DNA of 20,788 nucleotides from an uncultured Flavobacterium sp. Its GTDB lineage: Bacteria; Bacteroidota; Bacteroidia; Flavobacteriales; Flavobacteriaceae. The first letter of the stretch is position 1; each line of letters starts with the position of its first letter. The DNA lies in the NCBI RefSeq assembly GCF_946220915.1, contig NZ_CAMIHH010000059.1:1-20788 (forward strand), written 5' to 3'. A program made the position numbers and the translations under genes. Under the pieces are notes generated by a model. The model worked only from the letters and a program-made list of their open reading frames with translations. It was not told where the DNA came from and searched no databases. Positions 7,136 through 15,305 of the stretch are shown here, in pieces.

Positions 7136-9610
7136 ATGAAATACGCCCTGCCCTATCTCTTCCTGCTATTCACCGTCCCTTTTTTTGCACAGGTAAAAGG
7201 CCGAATAGTGTCGCCATCGGGTAAACCGGTGCCGTTTGCCAGCATATTGCAGTCGGGAACCTACAATGGCACATCCTCTAACGAAGAAGGCTATTATACC
7301 CTGCCACTTTCATCCAAAGGAAAGTATACGCTGGTATTTCGCTCCATGGGCTTTGCAACGAAAGAGGTCACGGCAGACATTGGCAAATTTCCGCATACGC
7401 TAAATGTTACGCTTCAGGAGGAGAGCTACCAGCTGGAGGAAATAGTCATAACCAATAAAAACGACCAGGCCCGGATGATCATTAGCGAGGCTATCGCCAG
7501 CCGTAAAGAAAACTTTGCGAAAACAGCCCGTTTTGAAGCCGATTTTTATTCCCGTGGCACATTTGTACTTAAAGATGTGCCGGATAAAATACTCGGCCAG
7601 GAAATAGGCGACATCGGCGGATCGATCGATACTACCGGAAGCGGGATCATTTACCTCTCCGAAACCGTATCGAGGGTGCAGGCCGAAAAACCAGGAAAAA
7701 TGCGCGAGGTGGTCATAGCCTCAAAAGTGAGCGGCGAAGACAGCGGTTTTAGCTACAACAGTGCCGAGACTGCCGAATTTGACTTTTACCAAAACTTCCT
7801 CCCTTTCGAGGTACGTGTGGTATCGCCCATTGCCGATAATGCTTTTAATTACTACGACTACAAGTTTGAAAATTCTTTTTATGACAGCGAACGCCTCATC
7901 AGTAAAATTAAGGTTTTGCCTAAAAAGAAAAATGAAGCTGCGGTAAATGGCTACATCTACATTGTTGATGATACATGGGAACTATATGCAACTGATTTTA
8001 CGCTGAAAGGAAGCCAGATCGAGCAGCCGCTGCTGGATTCCATCAGCATCAGGCAAAACTTTGGCTACAACGCAAAGGAAAAGCTATGGACCAAAAATGT
8101 ACAAACACTTGACATTAATGCAGGCCTCTTCGGCGTAGGGCTGTCGGGTAGGTTCAGCTACGTATACAGCAACTTTAAGTTCTATCCCCAATTCAATGCA
8201 AACACTTTTGGCCCGGAGGTGCAGCTTGTAGAAACGGATGCCAACAAAAAGCCCGATGCCTACTGGAATGGCGTGCGCCCCATACCGCTTACCCCGGATG
8301 AGCGCAATGATTACCTGCGGAAGGACGGGCTGCAGGAACTTAGACGGTCACGCCAGTATCTCGACAGCATTGACCATGAGCGCAACCGCTTTAAATGGAC
8401 GGCCCCTGTATTGGGGTATACGTACCACAATTCTGAAGATGACTGGGAGATTAAATATACCGGCATTGCGACACGCCTCGCCTTTAATACAGTACAGGCG
8501 TACTGGCTGGCGCCAGGCTTTCATTTTACCAAATACCGCCCGGACAGCAATACCTACACTACTTTTGGCACCGACCTGAACTATGGTTTTGCCGAGCAGC
8601 GCTTCCGGATGACGGGAACATTTTCGCACAAGTTCAATAATTTTTCAAAGCGCATAGTGACCGTGACCGGGGGAAGCAGGATTGAGCAATTCAATCCCGA
8701 AAATCCAATCAATAAGATCGTGAATAGTATAAGCACACTGTTCTTCCGTGATAACTACGCCAAGTTTTACGACAATGCCTTTATTAAAATAGCTTATGAG
8801 GAGGAGGTGCTGAACGGCATTCAACTAAACGGGTCCGTTGAATATGCACGCAGGCACGCGCTGTACAACAATACTAATTTTTCTACACTGAAAGATATTT
8901 ACAAGCCGTATCTCTCTAACAACCCCCAATTGCCTTTTGATAATGAAACACCTGCTTTCCTGAAGCATAACCTGATGAAGGCATCCCTGCAGGCACGCTT
9001 TAGTTTTGGGCAAAAATACCGCACGCGGCCCGACGGACGGGAAATCATTACCAACCCCGATTACCCAAGGCTGTACTTAAAATACGAAAAAGGATTTGCA
9101 TCGAGCATTGGCGATTATGATTTTGACCACCTCTCCACGCGCATAACTTATACGCTGGACACCGGCAATAAAGGCGAAACGGGAATGGCAGTACGCGCCG
9201 GTAAATTCTTCAATTCCGAAAACATCGCCTTTACAGATTACCGGCATTTTAACGGCAACCAGACACACATAGGCAAATCAGAGCGCTACCTTAACGTATT
9301 CAACTTCCTGCCTTATTATACCCACAGTACCAACGACCAGTATTTTGAAGGGCATTTGGAACACAATTTCAAGGGTTACATCACTAATAAGCTTCCGCTC
9401 ATCAGCGAGCTCAATTACCACCTGGTCCTTGGGGTGCATGCCCTTTCCACGCCGGAGCGCAAGCCCTACATGGAATTTACCGCCGGGTTTGACAACCTGG
9501 GTTGGGGCAAGTTCCGTTTCCTGCGTATCGATTACATACGCTCATACGAAAGCGGATTCCTGAGCGATGGGGTAATTTTTGGGCTGACGTTTTTGGACAT
9601 ACTGGAGTAG
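7136..9610 (+). CDS. DUF5686/carboxypeptidase-regulatory-like outer-membrane protein, copy 1
   Basis: The product has 824 residues. A signal peptide ('LPYLFLLFTVPFFAQ') is followed at about residues 21-105 by a carboxypeptidase regulatory-like (CarboxypepD_reg-like) beta-sandwich: 'VKGRIVSPSGKPVPFASI' through 'LNVTLQEESYQLEEIVIT'. The rest matches the DUF5686 family of Bacteroidota, with many alternating strands toward a C-terminal barrel-like region that ends 'DGVIFGLTFLDILE'. There is no TonB-dependent plug domain, so it is not a SusC-type transporter. Its role is unknown; an outer-membrane assembly or transport task is a guess. It is translated three bases after aroQ. A paralog at 11068-13530 shares the whole architecture. 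Confidence 0.88.
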   Translation: MKYALPYLFLLFTVPFFAQVKGRIVSPSGKPVPFASILQSGTYNGTSSNEEGYYTLPLSSKGKYTLVFRSMGFATKEVTADIGKFPHTLNVTLQEESYQLEEIVITNKNDQARMIISEAIASRKENFAKTARFEADFYSRGTFVLKDVPDKILGQEIGDIGGSIDTTGSGIIYLSETVSRVQAEKPGKMREVVIASKVSGEDSGFSYNSAETAEFDFYQNFLPFEVRVVSPIADNAFNYYDYKFENSFYDSERLISKIKVLPKKKNEAAVNGYIYIVDDTWELYATDFTLKGSQIEQPLLDSISIRQNFGYNAKEKLWTKNVQTLDINAGLFGVGLSGRFSYVYSNFKFYPQFNANTFGPEVQLVETDANKKPDAYWNGVRPIPLTPDERNDYLRKDGLQELRRSRQYLDSIDHERNRFKWTAPVLGYTYHNSEDDWEIKYTGIATRLAFNTVQAYWLAPGFHFTKYRPDSNTYTTFGTDLNYGFAEQRFRMTGTFSHKFNNFSKRIVTVTGGSRIEQFNPENPINKIVNSISTLFFRDNYAKFYDNAFIKIAYEEEVLNGIQLNGSVEYARRHALYNNTNFSTLKDIYKPYLSNNPQLPFDNETPAFLKHNLMKASLQARFSFGQKYRTRPDGREIITNPDYPRLYLKYEKGFASSIGDYDFDHLSTRITYTLDTGNKGETGMAVRAGKFFNSENIAFTDYRHFNGNQTHIGKSERYLNVFNFLPYYTHSTNDQYFEGHLEHNFKGYITNKLPLISELNYHLVLGVHALSTPERKPYMEFTAGFDNLGWGKFRFLRIDYIRSYESGFLSDGVIFGLTFLDILE

Positions 9611-9669
9611 TTATATTCTTAATCTTAATTTGATATCTACTGGCTAATCCGGTAACCGGCAACCAACAA

Positions 9670-9933
9670 CTATTTCTTACGCAACACACTTCCCCTGAAA
9701 TCCTCCAGCGGTTCCTTTTGGCGAAAGCGCTCAATATCCTCCCAGGTGGCGCATTTTACATTTAGCATTTCCCCATAGATGTCCATGGAAAGCGTAACGG
9801 ATTCTACACCGGAAAGGTCCTCATTCAGGAAATCCTCCATATCCTCAAGGGAATAGAACCACTCTTTATCAAACTGCACTTTATTAACGGTTTTGTCTTT
9901 GCGCACTATCGCTTCGGTAATCTTCTTTTTCAT
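9670..9933 (-). CDS. small conserved-looking protein of unknown function downstream of the NYN gene
   Basis: The product has 87 residues and I do not recognise its family. It has no signal peptide or membrane segment. It is highly charged, with a Lys-rich start ('MKKKITEAIVRKDK') and end ('GSVLRKK') around an acidic middle ('SLEDMEDFLNEDLSG'). The ATG at 9933 lies 16 bases after the stop of the NYN-LOTUS gene on the same strand, which suggests co-transcription and perhaps a functional link such as an RNA-processing partner. The coding frame is supported by this spacing and by the lack of a competing gene; confidence in the function is nil. Confidence 0.7.
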   Translation of the reverse strand: MKKKITEAIVRKDKTVNKVQFDKEWFYSLEDMEDFLNEDLSGVESVTLSMDIYGEMLNVKCATWEDIERFRQKEPLEDFRGSVLRKK

Positions 9934-9949
9934 CGGAAATGAAAGGCAT

Positions 9950-10741
9950 TTATTTATTCTTTACAAACACGTGCTTAACGTTGCTTTTTCCGGTTTCCCG
10001 TTCGTCCACCATAAAGCTGTCAATGCTTTTTATCAGGGGGAGCATCTTAGGGAAGCCATAGTTGCGGGCATCGAAATCAGGTTGCTTTTTAAGTATGAGA
10101 TTGCCAAGGTCGCCCAGGAAAGCCCAGCCGGTCTCGTCGGCAAGGTCGTTGATGCTGTTGCGTATCACCCTTATCAGCTTGCTGTCCACTGTACTTAGTG
10201 TCTCTTTTTCTTCTGTAGCTTCAATTTGTTGTTCCGGCGGTTTTTCGTCCTTGCTGGCTTTTACCGTTTTTTTTGCTGCTATTTTTTTACTGTCGGCACT
10301 GCCCGGAAGTATTTCTATGTAAATGAACTTGTCGCAGGCTGTTATGAAGGGCTGTGGCGTTTTCTTTTGGCCCATGCCAATAACTTTCATCCCCTCTTCG
10401 CGCAGGCGTGTGGCCAGCCTCGTAAAGTCGCTATCGGATGAAACGATGCAAAACCCATCCACCTTCCCGGAATACAGTATATCCATCGCATCTATGATCA
10501 GGGCGCTGTCACTCGAATTTTTGCCCGAAGTATAACTGTATTGCTGTATGGGTGTTATCGCATTTTCGAGCAGAACGCCTTTCCATCCCGAAACGGTTGG
10601 CCTGGTCCAGTCACCATATATGCGCTTGTAGGTAGGCGTGCCATACTTGGCTATCTCCTCAAGCATGCCTTTTACATTGGAATAGGGTACATTATCAGCA
10701 TCGATGAGTACGGCAAACCTCAGGTCCTGTGTGGTATTCAT
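9950..10741 (-). CDS. NYN domain and LOTUS/OST-HTH domain protein (putative RNase)
   Basis: The product has 263 residues. Residues about 8-145 form a NYN (PIN-like, LabA/DUF88) domain. It carries the acidic metal-binding set Asp14/Asp16 in 'LIDADNVPY', Asp78 and Asp84 in 'SSDSALIIDAMD', and Asp103/Asp105 in 'SSDSDF'. A Lys/Glu-rich linker follows at about 146-185, then a C-terminal LOTUS/OST-HTH winged helix (about 186-262, 'KLIRVIRNSINDLADETGWAFLGDLG'). NYN domains are metal-dependent nucleases and LOTUS domains bind RNA, so RNA cleavage or binding in the cytoplasm is expected; the target is unknown. The acidic residues look intact. It heads a two-gene minus-strand unit inserted between two DUF5686 genes on the other strand. 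Confidence 0.9.
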   Translation of the reverse strand: MNTTQDLRFAVLIDADNVPYSNVKGMLEEIAKYGTPTYKRIYGDWTRPTVSGWKGVLLENAITPIQQYSYTSGKNSSDSALIIDAMDILYSGKVDGFCIVSSDSDFTRLATRLREEGMKVIGMGQKKTPQPFITACDKFIYIEILPGSADSKKIAAKKTVKASKDEKPPEQQIEATEEKETLSTVDSKLIRVIRNSINDLADETGWAFLGDLGNLILKKQPDFDARNYGFPKMLPLIKSIDSFMVDERETGKSNVKHVFVKNK

Positions 10742-11067
10742 GGTAGGGTGTATTTATCCAAAGGTAGGGAAAAAAGGCATCGCCGTATATGCCGCATTTA
10801 AAATACGATTTGCCACTGCCATATCCGCCATAAAAACAGACGATGTGTCATTACCCGGACTATCTGGAAAACCTGTAATGAGTCCAAAAAAAATATCTTT
10901 CATAGGCTTAAAACTCAAATTTGAAAAAAAATAAGTATTCGGTTGTAAGAAATACCTGCCGGGTATCGTTATCCTTCCTGTGCACAACTTTTTTAAAGAT
11001 CTATACAACCATATCAATGTAAAATCCGTCTATCCAGAAAATAACCTTACCAATAACCAATCTGACC
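10742..11067. other. divergent intergenic region
   Basis: This 326-base gap lies between the NYN gene and the second DUF5686 gene. It holds the -7 box of the NYN gene at 10759-10766. On the plus strand I found no exact TAnnTTTG before 11068. Short open frames in it overlap the promoter and look like chance. Confidence 0.55.
10759..10766 (-). promoter_or_regulatory. putative -7 promoter element of the NYN-LOTUS unit
   Basis: On the minus strand this reads TACCTTTG, an exact TAnnTTTG match, 17 bases before the start at 10741, which would leave a leader of about ten bases. No TTG lies at the usual -33 distance. Confidence 0.5.
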
Positions 11068-13530
11068 ATGCACAAATTCATTACCGCACTTTTCCTTCTG
11101 GCCGGGCTAACTTCGTTCGCACAGATAAAAGGGAAAATTACCTCATCCAATGGCGAACCCATTCCGTTTGTTAGCGTTACCATAGAAAATACCTACACGG
11201 GCACGACAGCCAATGAAGCCGGTCAATACGACCTCCCTTTTAAAGAAACGGGCAACCACACGCTCATCTTCCAGTCCATTGGCTTTAAGGCTAAAAAGAT
11301 TCCTGTAAACATAACGTCATTTCCATACCTGCTCAATGTAACGCTGGAAGATGAAAGCTATGAGCTGAGCGAGGTAACCATAACCAAAGGCGAAGATCCC
11401 GCCTACGCCATTGTACGCAATGCGGTAGCCAATAAGAAAAAGAACTCTGAAAAAACCGGTCGCTTTGAAGCCGACTTTTATTCGAAGGGCATCTTTCGTG
11501 TAAAGAACGTTCCCAAGCGCATCATGGGCATGAAGGTAGATGTGCCCGAAGGCGAGCTCGACTCTACCGGCAGCGGCATCATTTACCTTAGCGAAACCGT
11601 TTCGCACATTACCTTCCAGCAGCCCAACAGCCTTAAAGAAAAAATCATCGCCTCCAAAATAAGTGGCGACAACAATGGTTTTAGCTATAATACAGCAGCA
11701 GGCACTTTTTACAATTTTTATGAAGATTATGTAGATATGGAAGATGTTGCCATGATATCGCCCATTGCAAAAGGGTGCTTTGGCTATTACAGGTACAAAT
11801 ATGAAGGCAGCTTTACCGACGAGAACGGCTTTGAGGTAAGCAAAATAAAAGTGATACCACGCCGCGACAAAGAGCCGGTTTTTGAAGGGTACATTTACAT
11901 TGTAGATGATAGCTGGGCGCTATCTGCCATAGACCTCGACATTAAAGGCTACCGCATACGGCAGAACATTCTCGAAGTGCTAACGCTGCAACAGAATTTC
12001 AGTTACAACAGTACCAATGGCATTTGGGCCAAGAACTCGCAGACTTTTGATATTAAAGCCGGGATGTTTGGCGTGGGCTTTACAGGGAAAATGACCCATG
12101 TATACAGCAATTATGTATTTCATGATACATTTGACAAAGGCACTTTTACAAAAGAACTGGTTTCGTTTGAAAAAGACAGCAACAAAAAAGACTCGATATA
12201 CTGGACAGGTGTGCGCCCCGTACCGCTGACGGATGAGGAACGTACTGATTATGTAAAAAAAGACAGCATCGCCGAAGTTCGCAAAACAACCAGGGATACG
12301 ACAATAACCAACCGCAACCGCTTTAAGGTGATCGATGTACTTTCGGGTTATGACTACCGGAGCAAAGACAACAAGACATCGTTTAATTATGACGGGGTGC
12401 TGCAATTCCCGAAATACAATACCGTTCAGGGCTGGAACTTCGACACCCGCTTGTCGTTCAGCACCTTCGACATGGATAAAAAGCGCAACCTGTCGCTTTG
12501 GACAGAGATGAACTATGGCATAGCAGAAAACAGGTTCCGTGCGCATGGCGGTTTTAGCACCCGTATATGGAAACTTGGCACTTATAGTTTTGCGGGTGGT
12601 AATAACATCAGCCAGTTTAACGCTGCTGAGCCTATTTCGCCCATCCTGAATACATTTAGCTCCCTGCTGTTTAAAGAAAATTACATGAAACTGTACGACA
12701 GGACCTATGCAAGAGTAGGAACAAGCCGATGGATTTTCAATGGGCTTACCATGGCCGGAAGCGTGGAGTACAACCGCCGCAGGCCACTCTTCAATACTAC
12801 CGATTACGTGCTGATAAAAGACAACAAGGATTATACTTCAAATAATCCGCTGGAACCGGATAATTACACTTCTTCACCTTTTGCAAAGCACGAGCTTTGG
12901 AAAGCGAACATAAGCGGGTCGATACGTTTTGGGCAAAAATACATTACCCGCCCCGATGGCAAGATTCCTGTTACAGAGGTTAACTATCCCGGCATATCGT
13001 TCATGTACGAAAAGGCATTTTCATCGGGCAGGAAAGGGTATGAGTACGACTTTATCGCGGCACGCGTTTCTTACAGCGAAACATTTGACAACAAAGGTAC
13101 ATTTGGGTTTAATGTAAAGGCCGGTAAATTCTTTAATGCGGATGACATTGCCTTTATGGACTACAAGCATTTTAACGGAAACCAGACCCACGTAGGCACC
13201 GAGGAACAATACCTCAATGTGTTCAACCTGCTTCCCTACTACACCCACAGTACAAACGACTCCTACCTCGAAACGCATATTGAACACAATGATAAAGGGT
13301 ACTTTATGAATAAGATACCCCTGCTGGCCGACCTGCAATGGAACCTGGTATTGGGCTACCACAGCATTGCCACGCCGCAGTACAAACCTTACCATGAATT
13401 TACGGCTGGCTTCGATAATGTAGGCCTCGGTAAGTTCAGGATGCTGAGGATAGATTATGTTCGCGCTTACCAGGGCGGGTTTGTAACCGACGGGGTAATT
13501 TTTGGATTGAAGTTTCTGGATATGCTTTAA
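11068..13530 (+). CDS. DUF5686/carboxypeptidase-regulatory-like outer-membrane protein, copy 2
   Basis: The product has 820 residues and is a paralog of the 7136-9610 protein over the full length. It has a signal peptide ('MHKFITALFLLAGLTSFAQ'), a regulatory-like beta-sandwich at about 20-105 ('IKGKITSSNGEPIPFVSV' to 'LSEVTITKG') and the DUF5686 region. Blocks nearly identical to copy 1 include 'TGSGIIYLSETVS', 'GYIYIVDD.W', 'KFFN..DIAF.DY.HFNGNQTH.G', 'YLNVFN.LPYYTHSTND' and the end 'DGVIFGLKFLDML'. Elsewhere the two differ widely, so the duplication is old. It should lie in the outer membrane; the role is unknown. The S41 peptidase gene follows after 72 bases with no clear terminator, so the two may be co-transcribed. 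Confidence 0.88.
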   Translation: MHKFITALFLLAGLTSFAQIKGKITSSNGEPIPFVSVTIENTYTGTTANEAGQYDLPFKETGNHTLIFQSIGFKAKKIPVNITSFPYLLNVTLEDESYELSEVTITKGEDPAYAIVRNAVANKKKNSEKTGRFEADFYSKGIFRVKNVPKRIMGMKVDVPEGELDSTGSGIIYLSETVSHITFQQPNSLKEKIIASKISGDNNGFSYNTAAGTFYNFYEDYVDMEDVAMISPIAKGCFGYYRYKYEGSFTDENGFEVSKIKVIPRRDKEPVFEGYIYIVDDSWALSAIDLDIKGYRIRQNILEVLTLQQNFSYNSTNGIWAKNSQTFDIKAGMFGVGFTGKMTHVYSNYVFHDTFDKGTFTKELVSFEKDSNKKDSIYWTGVRPVPLTDEERTDYVKKDSIAEVRKTTRDTTITNRNRFKVIDVLSGYDYRSKDNKTSFNYDGVLQFPKYNTVQGWNFDTRLSFSTFDMDKKRNLSLWTEMNYGIAENRFRAHGGFSTRIWKLGTYSFAGGNNISQFNAAEPISPILNTFSSLLFKENYMKLYDRTYARVGTSRWIFNGLTMAGSVEYNRRRPLFNTTDYVLIKDNKDYTSNNPLEPDNYTSSPFAKHELWKANISGSIRFGQKYITRPDGKIPVTEVNYPGISFMYEKAFSSGRKGYEYDFIAARVSYSETFDNKGTFGFNVKAGKFFNADDIAFMDYKHFNGNQTHVGTEEQYLNVFNLLPYYTHSTNDSYLETHIEHNDKGYFMNKIPLLADLQWNLVLGYHSIATPQYKPYHEFTAGFDNVGLGKFRMLRIDYVRAYQGGFVTDGVIFGLKFLDML

Positions 13531-13602
13531 TCTTTTACACATATTTGTGCAAATGCCATGTGAGCGTTGCGGTACATCAAAATACCAACTAAAAACCTAA
13601 TA

Positions 13603-15249
13603 ATGAAAAAACTTATTTTAGTACTGGCCATCTTCCTATTACAATCGGCCATGGCTTCAACGCCTGTATCGGAGAGCAAAAAGCTGGAGGCCACCGCACG
13701 CATATGGGGCTTCCTGAAGTATTACCATCCGCAGGTGGCAAAAGGGAAGTTCGATTGGGACCAAAAGCTTATCGACCTCCTGCCCGAAGTTGAAAAAGCA
13801 GCCACAAAAGAAGAGCTGAATGCGCTTTACATTAAATGGATCGACAGCCTGGGCGAAGTGCCCGTTTGCAAAAAATGCAGCAAACCCTCTAAAGAGGAAG
13901 TATTTGAAAAGAACTTCAGCATGGCATGGATGGAAGATAATGCTGCCTTTACCCCCGAGCTGACCAAAAAGCTAAAATACATAGAAGCCAACAGGCATTT
14001 GGGCGGAAGCCATTATGCAGGTTTTGGCGGCGCGGATAATGTAAAGATCAAAAATGAGCAGGAATATAAAGACTTTGAATATCCCGATAAAAACTACCGC
14101 CTGCTGAGCCTTTTCCGCTACTGGAACATTGTGGAATATTACTTCCCATACAAGTACCAGACCGATAAAAAATGGGATGATGTTTTGGTAGCGATGGCAC
14201 CGAAATTTACCGAAGCCAAAAACACGCAGGAATACCACCTTGCCATGCTGGAGCTGGTAGCCCACATAGATGACAGCCACGGCTATTTTGTAACAAGCCA
14301 CACCAACCAGTATTTTGGCTACTACTGGGCACCGGTTACATTCAGCATTATAGACGGCAAGGCCGTAGTTACAGGCTATTATGACGCAGAGAAAGCAAAA
14401 GCTGACGACCTGAGGATTGGCGATGCCATAACCCACGTAAATGGTGTTTCCATCAATGGCATACTTACCGAAAAGAAACGCTACCTGCCCTCCTCCAACC
14501 CCGACGGGCTAAAGAGGAATGCATATTTCAGCATCTTCAATGGCAGCACCGGCAACGCAGCAGTTACTTTTGAACGCGATGGTGCAACAGCTACCAAACA
14601 AATAACACGTTACTTTAAAAAAGATTTTAAGAATCCGGAAAAAGCAGCGCCCGAAAAATACAAACTACTAGAGGGCAACATTGGCTACATTAATATGGGG
14701 CTATTGGAAACAAAGGATGTAAAGGGGATGTTCGAAAAATTGGGCAGCTGTAAAGCGCTCATTTTCGACATTCGCAACTATCCGCAGGGCACCATGTATG
14801 AAATAGCCCGCTACCTGATGAAAGAAAAAAGGGATTTTGTACATTTTACCAAACCTGACCCCAACTATCCCGGAAAATATAACTGGTTACGGAATTATAC
14901 TACCGGCCCACGCGGCAAGAGCCCTTATGCTTACAAGGGCAAAGTTATCATCATGGTCAATGAAACTACCCAGAGCCATGCCGAATTTACTACCATGTCA
15001 CTACAGTCCGGCGATAACGTGACCACTATAGGAAGCCAGACTGCAGGTGCCGACGGTAACGTGAGCCCATTTGAATTTCCTGGCGGGTACAAGACCTGGA
15101 TAACGGGGCTGGGAGTATACTACCCTGACGGCACCCAAACCCAGCGCACAGGCGTTAAGATAGACATCCAGGCAAAACTAACAATAGCCGGCATTAAAGC
15201 CGGAAGGGATGAAGTATTGGAAAAAGCTATTGAATTAGCCAATAAGTAA
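13603..15249 (+). CDS. S41 family peptidase, secreted (tricorn/IRBP-like active site)
   Basis: From the ATG at 13603 the product has 548 residues. This start gives a signal peptide ('MKKLILVLAIFLLQSAMA'); the frame extends up to a TTG at 13567 but that would place 12 residues before the signal. Residues about 240-290 form a PDZ domain ('LRIGDAITHVNGVSING'). The peptidase core follows at about 355-535. The probable nucleophile is Ser458 in 'NETTQSHAEF', and 'DDSHGYF' (Ser225-His226) resembles the Ser-His pair of tricorn-type members. 'GSQTAGADGNV' (478-487) stands where carboxyl-terminal processing proteases have 'FGKG', so the Ser-Lys dyad is absent. A CxxC (Cys89, Cys92) sits in the N-terminal domain. 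It probably cleaves peptides in the periplasm or outside the cell. Confidence 0.87.
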   Translation: MKKLILVLAIFLLQSAMASTPVSESKKLEATARIWGFLKYYHPQVAKGKFDWDQKLIDLLPEVEKAATKEELNALYIKWIDSLGEVPVCKKCSKPSKEEVFEKNFSMAWMEDNAAFTPELTKKLKYIEANRHLGGSHYAGFGGADNVKIKNEQEYKDFEYPDKNYRLLSLFRYWNIVEYYFPYKYQTDKKWDDVLVAMAPKFTEAKNTQEYHLAMLELVAHIDDSHGYFVTSHTNQYFGYYWAPVTFSIIDGKAVVTGYYDAEKAKADDLRIGDAITHVNGVSINGILTEKKRYLPSSNPDGLKRNAYFSIFNGSTGNAAVTFERDGATATKQITRYFKKDFKNPEKAAPEKYKLLEGNIGYINMGLLETKDVKGMFEKLGSCKALIFDIRNYPQGTMYEIARYLMKEKRDFVHFTKPDPNYPGKYNWLRNYTTGPRGKSPYAYKGKVIIMVNETTQSHAEFTTMSLQSGDNVTTIGSQTAGADGNVSPFEFPGGYKTWITGLGVYYPDGTQTQRTGVKIDIQAKLTIAGIKAGRDEVLEKAIELANK

Positions 15250-15263
15250 GTAGTAGAAAATGC

Positions 15264-15292
15264 AAAAAGGCCCGCAATCGCGGGCCTTTTTT
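15264..15292 (+). terminator. bidirectional intrinsic terminator between S41 gene and murA
   Basis: A perfect 10-bp stem AAAGGCCCGC/GCGGGCCTTT (15266-15275 and 15280-15289) with a four-base loop has T runs on the plus strand and A runs before it, so it can end both the S41 transcript (15 bases downstream of its stop) and the convergent murA transcript. Confidence 0.92.
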
Positions 15293-15305
15293 ATAAAAAA
15301 TCTTC

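Noticed and set aside
7136..9610. Reading the DUF5686 protein as a SusC-type TonB-dependent receptor because of its regulatory-like N-terminal domain
   Set aside because: There is no plug domain or TonB box and no SusD-type lipoprotein gene beside it.
9649..9659. Short palindrome CCGGTAACCGG between convergent genes
   Set aside because: Stem of five bases only, no T run, and no second copy seen in the window, so neither a terminator nor a repeat family is supported.
10754..11017. Minus-strand open frame of 87 codons upstream of the NYN gene
   Set aside because: It overlaps the -7 box of the NYN gene, has no promoter of its own, and its protein shows no coherent domain or segment pattern; probably chance.
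13567..13602. TTG-initiated extension of the S41 peptidase by 12 residues
   Set aside because: It would put a polar stretch before a well-formed signal peptide; the ATG at 13603 is the natural start.
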